A stretch of 47,489 bases of DNA from Treponema sp. (GTDB lineage Bacteria; Spirochaetota; Spirochaetia; Treponematales; Treponemataceae). Shown piece by piece: positions 16,758-26,242 of this stretch. Numbering within the stretch: the first letter of the stretch is position 1; every line of letters starts with the position of its first letter. The notes under the pieces were generated by a model that made no database searches, was not told the origin of the DNA, and saw nothing but the letters and a program-made list of their open reading frames with translations. The position numbers were made by a program, and so were the translations under genes. The DNA lies in contig JAEEYO010000029.1 of the NCBI GenBank assembly GCA_016288205.1, positions 1 through 47,489 of the forward strand, in the 5' to 3' direction.

Positions 16758-18590
16758 TCAGTTCTCAAATTCAGTGCACGCGATGTGCAGGTCCTTGAGC
16801 TGTTGCTCCTCAACCGGGGAGGGGCACTCGTCCATTGGGGAAGCCGCAAGATTGTTCTTCGGGAATGCGATTACCTCATGGATTGAGTCCTGCTTTTCCA
16901 TCAGCATGACAAGGCGGTCAAGTCCCGGTGCGATTCCTCCGTGCGGCGGTGCTCCGAATTTGAATGCCTGTACCAAAAATCCGAATGCCTTTTTCGCGCG
17001 CTCCTCGCTGTAACCCACGATCTTGAAAATCCTCTGCTGCAGTGCCGGGTCGTTGATACGCATTGAGCCTGACGCAAGCTCGTATCCGTTCAGTACAAGG
17101 TCGTACAAATCTCCCTTCACGCTGCCCGGATCGCTTTCCAAAGTGTCCCAGTATTTTTTCTGCGGAAGAGTGAACATGTGGTGCTCGGTCTCCCAGTGCT
17201 GCTCGTCCTCATTCCATGCGAAATACGGGAAGTCGATTATCCATGCGAAGTGGAACTGGTCGTTCGAATCGTAGAGGTTCAGGTCCTTTCCGAGCTGCTT
17301 TCTTACGGCTCCAAGTGCGACACATGCCGTCTGCCATTTTTCATCGCTCACGAAAAGGAGAAGGTCGTTTTTCTCCGCACCGAGCTTTGAGCAGATCTCG
17401 CTTTCCTTTCCCGCGAAGAACTTGCTGATTCCACCCTCGAAGACTCCCTCGGCGTTTACCTTCATCCATGCGAGTCCCTTTGCGTGGTTGATTTTTGCGA
17501 CGCTCTCCAAAGCCTCAATCGTCTTGCGTGAGTATTTGTCGGCTACGTTTTTTACGACGAGTGCCTTGAGTCCGCTTCTCTTGTGTCTTTCCACTGATTT
17601 GTCAGCGTTTGCGGCTCCTGCCTTGAATGCGTTGAAGTCACTGAGATCCGCCATAAAGGCAGCGTCCTGCATCTTGAGTCCAAAGCGGAGATCAGGCTTG
17701 TCGCTTCCGTAAAAGTCAAAGGCGTCGTCCCAGCTCAGGCGGTCGAACTTTGCGGGAAGGTCGTAGTTCATTGTCTTCTTGAACACATGGCCCATCATTC
17801 CCTCGGTCACGGCAAGGACTTCCTCGCGGTTGGTGAAGCTCATCTCCATATCAATCTGCGTGAACTCAGGCTGGCGGTCTCCACGTGCGTCCTCATCACG
17901 GTAGCATCGTGCGATCTGGAAATATTTGTCGAATCCGCTCACCATCAGAAGCTGCTTGTAGAGCTGGGGACTCTGTGGCAGTGAATAGAATTTTCCCGGA
18001 TGCACACGGCTCGGAACAAGGTAGTCGCGCGCTCCCTCGGGAGTTGATTTTATGAACGTGGGAGTCTCAATCTCCAAAAATCCCTGCTGTGTCAGATACT
18101 CGCGAACAGCGAAAGTCACCTGGCTCCTCAGGATGATGTGATGCTGCATGGGCTCGCGTCTCAAATCAAGGTAGCGATATTTCAGGCGGAGGTCCTCATT
18201 TGGAAGAACAATCGTGCCGTCCTTCTGTCTTACCTCGTCAATCGCGAAGGGGAGCGGATCGGCTGTGGTGAAAATCTCGATGTCCTCGGCCTCAACCTCA
18301 ATCTCTCCGGTCGCCATCTCCGGGTTTACGTCCTTGTCGCTTCGTGCCGCAACCTTTCCGCTGATTGCGATGCAGTATTCGCTTTTAAGGCTCGCGGCAA
18401 TCTTCTTGACCTCTTCGCTCGCATTGTCACCCACCAGAATCTGCGTGATTCCGTAGCGGTCCCTGAGCTGAATAAAAAACAGTCCGCCCAAGTCTCGTGT
18501 GCGGTGTACCCAACCATTCAATATTACAGACTTTCCAACGTCACTCTTGCGCAAGTCTCCGCAGGTAACGGTTCTCTTTGTGTTTTCCAT
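16758..18590 (-). CDS. aspS: Aspartyl-tRNA synthetase
   Basis: This class II synthetase charges tRNA-Asp in the cytoplasm; its 610 residues are normal for the bacterial type. The N-terminal anticodon-binding OB fold includes VILNGWVHRTRDLGGLFFIQLRDR. Motif 2 is in FQIARCYRDEDARGDRQPEF, followed by TQIDMEMSF. The bacterial GAD insertion occupies the middle (KYSRKTIEALE to GISKFFAGK). Motif 3 is GIAPGLDRLVMLM. Whether the enzyme also charges tRNA-Asn is not decidable here; the presence of asparagine synthase B gives an alternative route to asparagine. The start ATG 18590 has no ribosome site and sits 8 nt after a -10 box, so a leaderless message is predicted. Confidence 0.97.
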   Translation of the reverse strand: MENTKRTVTCGDLRKSDVGKSVILNGWVHRTRDLGGLFFIQLRDRYGITQILVGDNASEEVKKIAASLKSEYCIAISGKVAARSDKDVNPEMATGEIEVEAEDIEIFTTADPLPFAIDEVRQKDGTIVLPNEDLRLKYRYLDLRREPMQHHIILRSQVTFAVREYLTQQGFLEIETPTFIKSTPEGARDYLVPSRVHPGKFYSLPQSPQLYKQLLMVSGFDKYFQIARCYRDEDARGDRQPEFTQIDMEMSFTNREEVLAVTEGMMGHVFKKTMNYDLPAKFDRLSWDDAFDFYGSDKPDLRFGLKMQDAAFMADLSDFNAFKAGAANADKSVERHKRSGLKALVVKNVADKYSRKTIEALESVAKINHAKGLAWMKVNAEGVFEGGISKFFAGKESEICSKLGAEKNDLLLFVSDEKWQTACVALGAVRKQLGKDLNLYDSNDQFHFAWIIDFPYFAWNEDEQHWETEHHMFTLPQKKYWDTLESDPGSVKGDLYDLVLNGYELASGSMRINDPALQQRIFKIVGYSEERAKKAFGFLVQAFKFGAPPHGGIAPGLDRLVMLMEKQDSIHEVIAFPKNNLAASPMDECPSPVEEQQLKDLHIACTEFEN

Positions 18591-18598
18591 GATTGCAC

Positions 18599-18627
18599 AT
18601 TCTAATACAATCGACGTTTTTATACAA
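18599..18627 (-). promoter_or_regulatory. Promoter of aspS, leaderless type
   Basis: TTGTAT (18627-18622), 17 bp, TAGAAT (18604-18599), then 8 nt and the aspS ATG. No purine-rich ribosome site fits between. Confidence 0.6.
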
Positions 18628-18636
18628 GAGACTCAA

Positions 18637-19701
18637 TCACTTGTAGAACTTGTAGCAGATGAAGGAGATTTCGTCGCCGATGAATTTGATGTATACCGTC
18701 TCATCGTAGCTCGGGTCATCGTATTCATATATGTAGAGCTCATCGTTCTCGCCGGATTTTTTCCATTCCGGGTTTTCTTCCCTGAAATCGTCAAGGTCTT
18801 CGTACTGCCATCTTTTGTCCTTTTTCTGCAGGACTTCATCAGGCTTTCCGAGCACTTCAATCAGGTCGCTTTTTTTCATTCCGATTTTTACGCCGTAATC
18901 CAAAATGCTTCCTTCCGGCACAGGGTGAAAATCATAGTCGTCAACATTAAGCAGTTTTGCGGCGTTGGTGCAGAAGTGATTTTTCCTCAGGGAGATGTTG
19001 TCCTGGACCTTCAGCTCGTTAACCATGAAGTTGTCAAGGGGCGTTCCCATCTTCCATGTCCCGGGACTGTACTCGAACGCATTTTCAGGAAGGCTTTCTC
19101 CGATTATGTATTTGTTGTAGTTGAGGTCGGTTGTATAATAATAGTGTCCGTCAAATGAAAAAGTTCTGTTCTCGGCCGTTTTAATGGCATTGTCATAATC
19201 TTTCGGAAGAAAATCCTTCAGCACAGGCTCAGCCTTTACTTTGATTCCTTTTATGGTTTTCGGGTTAAAGGCAACGACGGCATACATGGAAAGTGAAAAA
19301 TACTTGACGTTATCTTCCTCAATGATGTCGTCAATCCAAATGTATTCCGGGATTTTTTTGTCGAAGGGAGCCAAGTACGAATTGTAGCGGCTTATTTCGC
19401 TTTGATACTCGTATTCGATTCTCGCGGGAAATGAAGAAAGGTACAGGCAGTTGACCCATTTTTTCGTACCGCCATTGGTAATCAATGCCCACTTGTCAAG
19501 GATTCCATTTTTGTATTCTCCGCTTCCTTTTGTCTCGTAAACATAAACCACGTCGGCAAATTTCAAAGTGCCGTTCTTTTTTCCGCTTAGGCTTGGCTGG
19601 TTCCTTACGTTGAGTGCATCGGTGTTTACAAAACATTTTGTCTGGCTGAACGCGGAGATTGAAATGAGTGCGAAAAGTAAAATTGAAAATATTTTCTTCA
19701 T
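18637..19701 (-). CDS. Exported protein with N-terminal SH3-like domain
   Basis: This is a 354-residue protein starting at ATG 19701, with AGAGGT upstream. The signal peptide MKKIFSILLFALISISAFS is followed by an SH3-type segment (CFVNTDALNVRNQPSLSGKK, then GTLKFADVVYVYE and WALITNGGTKKWVNCLYL), a fold that commonly binds cell wall or other surface ligands. The central part is not recognised. Near the C terminus, YGVKIGMKKSDLIEVLGKPDE resembles the small BamE/SmpA-like module found in many periplasmic proteins. It continues to a polar end (ETVYIKFIGDEISFICYKFYK region). Function is unknown; a periplasmic or outer-membrane-associated role is suggested by the signal peptide. It lies upstream of aspS on the same strand but aspS has its own promoter, so they need not be co-transcribed. 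Confidence 0.75.
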   Translation of the reverse strand: MKKIFSILLFALISISAFSQTKCFVNTDALNVRNQPSLSGKKNGTLKFADVVYVYETKGSGEYKNGILDKWALITNGGTKKWVNCLYLSSFPARIEYEYQSEISRYNSYLAPFDKKIPEYIWIDDIIEEDNVKYFSLSMYAVVAFNPKTIKGIKVKAEPVLKDFLPKDYDNAIKTAENRTFSFDGHYYYTTDLNYNKYIIGESLPENAFEYSPGTWKMGTPLDNFMVNELKVQDNISLRKNHFCTNAAKLLNVDDYDFHPVPEGSILDYGVKIGMKKSDLIEVLGKPDEVLQKKDKRWQYEDLDDFREENPEWKKSGENDELYIYEYDDPSYDETVYIKFIGDEISFICYKFYK

Positions 19702-19765
19702 GTCTGGTACCTCTTTTAGTAAAACAAAGCAGTTTCAAAAAGTATACAAAAAATCCACTTGCAAA

Positions 19766-20206
19766 TCAACTTGCTGAAAGTTCTCCGTTGTTTCTGGGAT
19801 AATTGAACAGCCACGCCAAAAAGCAAAGGGAAAACAATATGATGCCAACTATTAAATTTCCTGTCAAAAGAAATTGTACAAAGCCGAACAATGCCGTACT
19901 CTCCGCTAATCCCAACAGCATGGTAAAAAGATTAAAGACTGTGGTTTCGCTGGAAGAATCCTTGGTGGACCCGCTCATTCCCAAAAAAACCGACACGATT
20001 TTATTCTCATAAAAACTTTTTTGATAGATTTTCCTTGAAAATATGATGCTGATTAAGCTTGCAACAAAACCTATGGCAATAAATAAAATGTTAATCAATT
20101 CAAAAGAATTATTTATTCCTTTGTTTTTCGTAAACGCAAGATATGCATACACAAGCTTTGTCAGCGGAAATACAAACCAGACAAGCTTAAATAAACCTTT
20201 TTTCAT
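19766..20206 (-). CDS. Small four-helix membrane protein of unknown function
   Basis: The protein has 146 residues. The start is ATG 20206, with GGAGG 9 nt upstream; the TTG five codons earlier overlaps that ribosome site. Four hydrophobic segments can be seen: LFKLVWFVFPLTKLVYAYLAF, NILFIAIGFVASLISIIF, FNLFTMLLGLAESTALFGFV and LIVGIILFSLCFLAWLF. A polar loop with KDSSSET separates helices two and three. The third and fourth segments have a faint likeness to rotor-ring c subunits (a Glu inside LGLAESTALFGF), but the other hallmark sequences are missing. I do not recognise a family. Base composition is more AT-rich than the surrounding genes, as it is for the adjacent GNAT remnant, hinting that this is an acquired patch. 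Confidence 0.65.
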   Translation of the reverse strand: MKKGLFKLVWFVFPLTKLVYAYLAFTKNKGINNSFELINILFIAIGFVASLISIIFSRKIYQKSFYENKIVSVFLGMSGSTKDSSSETTVFNLFTMLLGLAESTALFGFVQFLLTGNLIVGIILFSLCFLAWLFNYPRNNGELSAS

Positions 20207-20308
20207 ATTATTATCCTCCAAAAGTATGGTAGCACATAAAGAAAGTCATTGTCAAATAGAAAAGAAGAGACATGTTTCTTGCACTCAATTTTTTCCCTTC
20301 TGGATTTG

Positions 20309-20500
20309 ATTCACAAGGCTTTTAAAACCGTGGCGGATCAGTTTGGATTCACAGAGGAGAACTGTCCCGGACACAACAGCTTCATGCCCATGGAAAAACT
20401 TGAGAACTTTTGGAACTGGGGCTTTAAGATGTACGGACTTTTTGAGGAAGATGCAGGCGGAATGCATTTTGTAAATGGAGGAAAAAATGCTGTATCTTAA
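20309..20500 (+). pseudogene. Remnant of a GNAT-type acetyltransferase gene
   Basis: A frame without a usable start encodes LIHKAFKTVADQFGFTEENC, then PGHNSFMPMEKLENFWNWG and MYGLFEEDAGG. This resembles the N-terminal third of small GNAT acetyltransferases, where a GLTxENCPTHxSF-like motif precedes the first strand. The acetyl-CoA binding motif is absent and the frame stops at 20500. I therefore read it as a decayed fragment between the four-helix gene and the LRR gene. The assignment rests on remembered motif likeness only. Confidence 0.4.
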
Positions 20501-20572
20501 GGAAGCGGACATGTGGGGCAGTTCATCCACAGGGATTTTCGCGGCAGGGAAATCCTCCGTCAAAGCCCCTAG

Positions 20573-22258
20573 TCAGTTTCCGTTTCCGTTCACCCTCTCC
20601 GAATATGACGCGCTGTCGCTCAGATGGAAGATTTTGTCCGCGCTGTACGAAAGCTCGTCTCTCGTCATCCTTCCGTGGGGGTAGCAGTAGTTTCCGGTCG
20701 GCCGTAGGACTTCCCATTGCATCGCCCAGGTAAAGGCTCCCCATCCGTAAAAATCTATGTCGTAAAAATCATCATACCAGTCAGTCCTGCCGTAATCGAA
20801 GGCGGTTCCCAATCTCTTGTAGGCTGCGAACCTGTGCGCCATGAGGGCAAAGTCTTCCCTGCTTATCATCTCGTCCGGGCAGAATGTGTCCGAGCAGACG
20901 GCGGGATATCCGAAGCAGATTTTATTTTGTTCCCCCCAGTTGATTGCCGCCTCATAAGGTGACGATGAGATGTCGCTGAATCTGGATGAGCCACTTACGG
21001 AAGGTCGTCCCGCCTTTTCATAAAGAGCCGCGATTGCCTCTCCCCTTGTCGCAAAGTCCTCCGATGGGGAATGTCCGTCGGGAGTTTCGATGTGGCTGTC
21101 GGGAGAGTCGCCTAAAGCAGATCTCATGGGGGAGTCAAGGATTGTCACCCCGTCATCCACGACCAGCTCATGCAGCAGGTTCTCAAACGGATCTCCGCTT
21201 CCCCCGAAATTGAGGGTATAGGAATGGACTCTTCCAAGATGGGACTCATTCTTATAAGTGCCTGAGTCAAGTGTCTTTTTCAGCCGGGGATTGTTCCGTA
21301 TGTCAATGGTGGAAATGCCTCCGAGACCGAACGCGTAGAGATGATAAAGTTTCGGATTTTGGGAAATGTCGAGCGAGGTCAGATTGTAGTCACACTCAAG
21401 ATTCAGAAACGCCAGCTTGGGATTTTCGGAAATGTCCAGGGACCTGAGCGTGGCATTGTAACTGCAAACAAGCATCTGGAGTTCAGGATTGTTTCTCATG
21501 TCAAGACGCGTCACATTGTTTTTCGCGCAATTATAATACTGGAGTCCCGAAAGCATACTGATGTCCACGTCGCCGAGACTCTCGTTGTACCAGATGTCGA
21601 GACGCTTGAGATTTCTGTTGCTGGAAAAATCAACGGAGGTAAGCCTGTTCTTGAATGCCGCAAGCTCGCAAAGCCTGGGATTCGCCGAAAGGTCAAGGGA
21701 CGTGAGTGAGCATTCGCTGCAAAAAAGATTCTCCAGCTTGGGATTTTGGCTCAGGTCAATGGAGCGCAGGTTGGGATTTGCATTGCACTCAAGATATGCG
21801 AGCTCCGGGTTGTTCCTCAGGTTCAGGGACTCAAGCTTGCAGTTGAAGCAGTAGACCTATTCAAGCTCAGGACAAGCGGAAAAATCCAGGGACCTGAAAT
21901 CATTGTGCGAGCACCATATTCCCTTGAGATGAGGGTTCCCGGAAAGATCCCAGTTAGAAATGTGATTGTTCAGGCACCAGAGTCCGCGAAGCTCGGTAAG
22001 AAATTCAATCCCCTTCACGGACCTTATGTTCATGTTCTCGCAGTGGACGTTTCTTGCCCTCTCAATCTCATCCGCGCTCAATCCGCCGTCACCGTCCCTG
22101 TCGAAAGCCCGCTTGATGTAATTTCTGAACGTCGCGTCGGGAAAATTCTCCTTGCTGATTGCGACTCCGTCTCCCGTGTAAACAAACTCCGCGTCGACAC
22201 ATGAGACAAGAGAAGCCGATGCAAAAAGCGCATAAACCAAATTCCTAAAAACTTTCAT
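20573..22258 (-). pseudogene. LRR-SLH surface lipoprotein gene interrupted by one in-frame amber codon
   Basis: The frame is open from ATG 22258 (GAGG upstream) to 20573, apart from a single TAG at 21859-21857, after codon 133; 561 codons would otherwise be read. The signal peptide MKVFRNLVYALFASAS ends in a lipobox-like LVSC. An EF-hand/dockerin-like segment follows (AFDRDGDGGLSADEIERA). Then come about eleven leucine-rich repeats of roughly 21-23 residues with the core LxSLDxSxNPxL. The C-terminal third contains at least two S-layer-homology-type modules (ATRGEAIAALYEKAGRP to CFGYP, and ISREDFALMAHRFAAYK onward). The stop falls inside an LRR (PELE, stop, VYCFNCKLESLNL), and reading resumes in the same frame with a perfect repeat. 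The damage is therefore recent, or is a sequence error or an unusual readthrough. The intact protein would be an adhesin-like surface lipoprotein. Confidence 0.8.
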
Positions 22259-22280
22259 TATATGAACCTCACTTTTTGAT

Positions 22281-23495
22281 TCAGAATACCAGATGCGTTC
22301 CCAGGGAGAAGCGGTGCAGGATGGAGTCTCTTGGTGTCCAGAGGCAGGAATAAGTCAGCTCAATTCCCAAACCCACAACGCTTGATGAGTCGAAGATGTG
22401 GTTCAGCTGGAATCCCCCTCCGGCTCCAATACCGAAACTGGAATGCACTATGCCACACTCAGCGAATGCCAGCGCGCAGAAGTTCGGGGAGAAATCATAG
22501 TGAAGACCCGCCTGTGCCGTGAGAGTCATGTTGAACGCATCCCCGAGTCCATCCGTAATGGCAATGGGCTCTACCGGACGCTCATCCTCCGCAATAAGCA
22601 TTATGTCAAACAGAAGGATTCCCAGGTCAACCATGACGGCAGGATTTCCTTCTATCTTTAATCCTGTGAAAAACTTCGGCCAGAACGCACGGATTTCATA
22701 TCCCGCCGTCCAGTATGTGTTGCCGTGACCGTCTGTGTGCATGGAGACGATTCCGGGAAAAACAAGCAGTATGGACGACCACTGTATTTTTACGTCCGAG
22801 TCGTCGTATGGAAACTCCGGAGTTTTGGAGAGTGCCTGACCCGGCTCATGATTTATTTTTGTGTCCTTTTCCTGAACGACCCTCTCTTCCGGCCCTGTTT
22901 TTTCCGTGACTCCGAAGTCCAGAGGTATTGCAGGCGTATGCTGGTAAGTTACGTCCGCGCTTATGTCAATCCTTCGCTTTTCCTCGCTTCCTGTCGGGCA
23001 GACCTCAAGGTGAGTCAGGTGCAGGATATAGCTTGACGGGCTTTCACGTGAGACTCTTACCGTGTAAAAGAGCTCAGCGTCAAGTTTTGTTCCCGCCGCC
23101 ATGCCGAGGTTCTCTCCTATCTCCGCTGAAAAGACAGTGGCTCCTCCGAAATTGAAGGTCAGAGAGTAAAGCTGCTCGCCTGAAAATCCTGAGAACGGAG
23201 TGACGAAAAGTGTCCTGTTGTAGATTGACGATGTTGACGAGGAGAAAGTGATGCTCTCAAGTTTTGCCGTGTTGAACGCGATGGATGCCCTCAGCTCGCT
23301 TTCCCTGTCCGCCCTTTTGCTTCCCGACGCGACAAGATTGTAGACGGACATCTTTTCCGACTCAAGTTCCTCAATCATGTCGAGCGCGGAGTTTATCTTG
23401 AGTTCTCCCTCCGCATTTGCATTTAAGGCTGCAAGAGAAAAGAGGATGAGGAAGATTCCTCTGGTTGATAAGCGCAAAATACTTTTTTTCTCCAT
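22281..23495 (-). CDS. Exported protein, probable outer-membrane barrel
   Basis: This is a 404-residue protein starting at ATG 23495 with GGAG upstream. The signal peptide (STRGIFLILFSLAALNANA) is followed by a polar domain with SALDMIEELESEKMSVYNL and beta-rich sequence. After a linker containing EERVVQEKDTKINHEPG, the C-terminal half (from about 240) looks like a membrane beta-barrel: TYWTAGYEIRAFWPKFFTG, VMVDLGILLFDIMLIA, AQAGLHYDFSPNFCALAFAE, and GIGAGGGFQLNHIFDSSS. The last residues, RFSLGTHLVF, end in Phe after alternating hydrophobics, a typical barrel C terminus. It lies 22 nt upstream of the LRR lipoprotein gene on the same strand and just downstream of apbE. No named family is recognised. 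Confidence 0.7.
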   Translation of the reverse strand: MEKKSILRLSTRGIFLILFSLAALNANAEGELKINSALDMIEELESEKMSVYNLVASGSKRADRESELRASIAFNTAKLESITFSSSTSSIYNRTLFVTPFSGFSGEQLYSLTFNFGGATVFSAEIGENLGMAAGTKLDAELFYTVRVSRESPSSYILHLTHLEVCPTGSEEKRRIDISADVTYQHTPAIPLDFGVTEKTGPEERVVQEKDTKINHEPGQALSKTPEFPYDDSDVKIQWSSILLVFPGIVSMHTDGHGNTYWTAGYEIRAFWPKFFTGLKIEGNPAVMVDLGILLFDIMLIAEDERPVEPIAITDGLGDAFNMTLTAQAGLHYDFSPNFCALAFAECGIVHSSFGIGAGGGFQLNHIFDSSSVVGLGIELTYSCLWTPRDSILHRFSLGTHLVF

Positions 23496-23508
23496 AATAT
23501 TTCTCCGC

Positions 23509-24525
23509 TCAGTTTCCGAAAAAATCAATGCTCATGTCCCATCCGTCCGCCGGGGAGATTTTTCCCTCAAGGCTCTTTGACGCGATCACAGACATATCCC
23601 CATTAATAAACACCGCGGGGCTAGTGAATGTAACAGAATATTTTTCCATGCCGAGCAAAAATGCCGTGGTGCTGAGTGCGTCGGCCCTCATGGAAGAACT
23701 GTCCACAATCGTGACGCTGAGGAAATCCCTTTGCGCGGGGGCTCCTGTCTTCGGGTCAAGGATGTGGTGGTAAAGATTTCCGTCCCGTGTGAAGAATCTC
23801 TCGTAGACTCCGCTCGTGACCACCGACATGGAATCCTCAAGGGACAGAACCATCGCCGGGTTGTCGCTTGTTCCGTATGGATTTCGTATTCCGATCTGCC
23901 ACGGAGATCCGTCGGGTTTTCTTCCATACACATAGACATTTCCGCCGAGGTCAAGCACTGCGCGGGAGACGGAGTTTTTCCTCAGGATTTCCGCAATCTC
24001 GTCCGCCGCATATCCCTTCGCGATCCCGCCCAAATCAAGGGACATTCCTTTTTCCTCAAGGAACACCATGTTCCCATCCAGATGAACCTTGCGGTAGTCA
24101 ATCAGTGAGCGGGCTGTCTGGATCTCCTGCTCAGTCGGAACCTTCGCGTGTGGCGTGTTGATTCCCCAGAGCCTCACCAAGGGACCTATGCTCGGATCGA
24201 ACGCGCCTCCGCTTTTTTCCGCAATCTCAAGGGCATACCGAAGCACTTCCGCCACATCCTCATGCACGTTTACCGAGTGGAGCCCCGCAGCGTCGTTTAT
24301 CTTCGAGATGTCGGAGTTTTTTTTGCTCACGCTGAACCTTGAGTCAATCTCCGAGAGCCGTCTGAAAATCTGGGAGTAAAGTCCGCGGCTTCCGTCCTCA
24401 AAAAGATTCACGGTGCAGATTGTTCCCAGGGCTTTTTTTGTGACGGGCCTTTTTTCACTGCGGCACGAGGGCAGGGAGAGAGTCAGGATGAGACATATTA
24501 TATAGAAGATTTTTCGCACTTTCAT
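23509..24525 (-). CDS. apbE: FAD:protein FMN transferase (ApbE family lipoprotein)
   Basis: ApbE proteins attach FMN from FAD to Thr or Ser of target flavoproteins, on the outer face of the inner membrane. The 338 residues start with a lipoprotein signal (IICLILTLSLPSC). Family motifs are LGTICTVNLFEDGS, ISKINDAAGLHSVNVH, GAFDPSIGPLVRLWG, the flavin-binding SLDLGGIAKGYAADEIAEIL, DLGGNVYVYGRKPDGSPWQI and HHILDPKTGAPA with the metal-binding DALSTTAFLLG. All are intact. No flavinylation target (Rnf, Nqr or FMN-binding domain protein) lies in the window. The gene starts 3 nt after the ptsI stop, so the two are co-transcribed, although no functional link between them is obvious. Confidence 0.93.
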   Translation of the reverse strand: MKVRKIFYIICLILTLSLPSCRSEKRPVTKKALGTICTVNLFEDGSRGLYSQIFRRLSEIDSRFSVSKKNSDISKINDAAGLHSVNVHEDVAEVLRYALEIAEKSGGAFDPSIGPLVRLWGINTPHAKVPTEQEIQTARSLIDYRKVHLDGNMVFLEEKGMSLDLGGIAKGYAADEIAEILRKNSVSRAVLDLGGNVYVYGRKPDGSPWQIGIRNPYGTSDNPAMVLSLEDSMSVVTSGVYERFFTRDGNLYHHILDPKTGAPAQRDFLSVTIVDSSSMRADALSTTAFLLGMEKYSVTFTSPAVFINGDMSVIASKSLEGKISPADGWDMSIDFFGN

Positions 24526-24528
24526 TGC

Positions 24529-26235
24529 CTAATAAAGCGAGCGGCTTGAGATGTTCTCCAGTTCCTTTATTGTGAAGCGTGAGAGCGTCTCCTTGATGAT
24601 TGGAATCTGCTTGGGGGACATGCTGAGCTCACGGATTCCCATTCCCGCGAGGATAATCACGCTTTCCTTCCTGCCGGCCATCTCACCGCATGCCGAGACT
24701 GTGATTCCCTGCATCCTTGCGCTGTGGATTGTCTGCTGGATTAGGCGCAGGACCGCGAGGTGGAATTCGTTGTAGTTGGGTGCGACCGCAGGATTTTCCC
24801 TGTCGATTCCGATGGTGTACTGGGTCAGGTCGTTGGTTCCAAGAGAGAAAAAGGCAGCTTTTTTTGAGAGACAGTCCGAGCAGATTGCAGCAGCCGCCGT
24901 CTCAATCATGATTCCGATGGGCACGTCCGGATTGTATGCGATTCCCTCGGATTTGAGGCTCATCTGTATGCCGCGTGCGATTCCAAGGACGGTCTCAACC
25001 TGTGAAACGTCGGTAATCAGGGGAAGAAGTATGCGCAGGTTCCCGTAGACCGATGCCCTGTAGAGAGCGCGGAGCTGTGTGCGGAAGATTTTCGGGGAGT
25101 AGAGCGAGAGACGGATTGCGCGCAGACCCATGAGAGGATTTTTTTCGTCGAGGGCGGGGAATTCCTTGCTGTGAATGAGCTTGTCACCTCCCGCGTCCAG
25201 GGTTCGGATTGTCACTGGCTTGTCGCCCATTGTCTCAAGGACTTCCTTGTATGCCTGAAACTGTATCTCCTCGCTGAGTGAGCCCGAGAGAGCGCCACCT
25301 TCGTCGCTGATTTTCTTGATTTCGTTCATAAAGAGGAATTCCGTGCGGAAAAGTCCGATTCCGTCGGCCCCTTCTTCCAGGGCAAGTTTCGCCTCTTCCG
25401 GGGTTCCTATGTTCGCGTAGAGCTTGAACTTGGTTCCGTCCTCGGTCTGTGCCGGCTTGTCCCTGAGTTTTTTGAGTACGGCACGGTATTTTTCCTCGGA
25501 TGCTATTTTCGCAAGGTATTCGGTAACGGTGGCCACATCCGGGCTTTTCAGGATTTCACCGAGCTGACCGTCAACAATCAGTTCCTCTCCCGGCTCAACC
25601 TGGTTCACCACATTCTCAATGCCCACGACCGCGGGGATTCCGTAGCTCCGTGCGAGTATGGCGACGTGGCTCGCGACTCCACCCTCGGTAAGTGCCAGAC
25701 CTGCGATGTTCCTTTTTCCAAGGATTACGGTGTCGCTGGTTTTCATGGTTCTTGCCACGATTACCGCTCCGTCAGGAACCTCGTCTATGTTGAACTGGTG
25801 GTAGTCAAGAAGCTCGTCCAAAACACGGCCGAAAACATCCTCAATATCCTGGGCCCTTTCCGCAAGATAATCGTTCCCGCTGTTCCTGAGCCTGTTTGCA
25901 TACTCTTCGGTTTTTATATTTAAGGTGTATTCAATATTGTATTTGTCATTGGCAACGGCATCAATCACTTCCTGCGTGAAAACAGGGTCCGTAACCATGA
26001 GAAGATAAGTTTCGAAAATGACATTCTGAAGGTCGGAGGTATCCTGATTGTTCAGGTGGGCCTCAATCTGGTCGTAAATTTTGACCGAGGCATCTCTGAA
26101 ACGCTTTTGCTCCGAGAGAACCTCATCGTCCGTGATGCGCCTTTTTGGTATGACTCTTTCTTGTGTTTCCGGCAAGATAAAGGCCTTGCCAATCCCCATG
26201 CCCCCGGCTGCGGATATGCCTAAAAGAATGTTCAT
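24529..26235 (-). CDS. ptsI: Phosphoenolpyruvate-protein phosphotransferase (PTS enzyme I)
   Basis: Enzyme I takes phosphate from PEP and passes it to HPr. The 568 residues are a normal length. The N-terminal domain carries the phospho-His motif GGVASHVAILARSYGIP near residue 190. The PEP-binding barrel shows DGIGLFRTEFLFM, TIRTLDAGGDK, NPLMGLRAIRLSL, IGIMIETAAAA, FSLGTNDLTQYT and the C-terminal VSACGEMAG with its catalytic Cys. HPr, HPr kinase and sugar-specific EII genes are not in the window, so the role (sugar uptake or regulatory PTS) is undecided. The ATG at 26235 lies 7 nt after a -10 box with no ribosome site. The neighbour apbE follows 3 nt after the stop. Confidence 0.96.
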   Translation of the reverse strand: MNILLGISAAGGMGIGKAFILPETQERVIPKRRITDDEVLSEQKRFRDASVKIYDQIEAHLNNQDTSDLQNVIFETYLLMVTDPVFTQEVIDAVANDKYNIEYTLNIKTEEYANRLRNSGNDYLAERAQDIEDVFGRVLDELLDYHQFNIDEVPDGAVIVARTMKTSDTVILGKRNIAGLALTEGGVASHVAILARSYGIPAVVGIENVVNQVEPGEELIVDGQLGEILKSPDVATVTEYLAKIASEEKYRAVLKKLRDKPAQTEDGTKFKLYANIGTPEEAKLALEEGADGIGLFRTEFLFMNEIKKISDEGGALSGSLSEEIQFQAYKEVLETMGDKPVTIRTLDAGGDKLIHSKEFPALDEKNPLMGLRAIRLSLYSPKIFRTQLRALYRASVYGNLRILLPLITDVSQVETVLGIARGIQMSLKSEGIAYNPDVPIGIMIETAAAAICSDCLSKKAAFFSLGTNDLTQYTIGIDRENPAVAPNYNEFHLAVLRLIQQTIHSARMQGITVSACGEMAGRKESVIILAGMGIRELSMSPKQIPIIKETLSRFTIKELENISSRSLY

Positions 26236-26242
26236 ATTTTAA

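Noticed and set aside
19766..20206. ATP synthase c-subunit-like protein
   Set aside because: Only one short motif resembles the c subunit. The length, the other helices and the absence of neighbouring ATPase genes do not fit.
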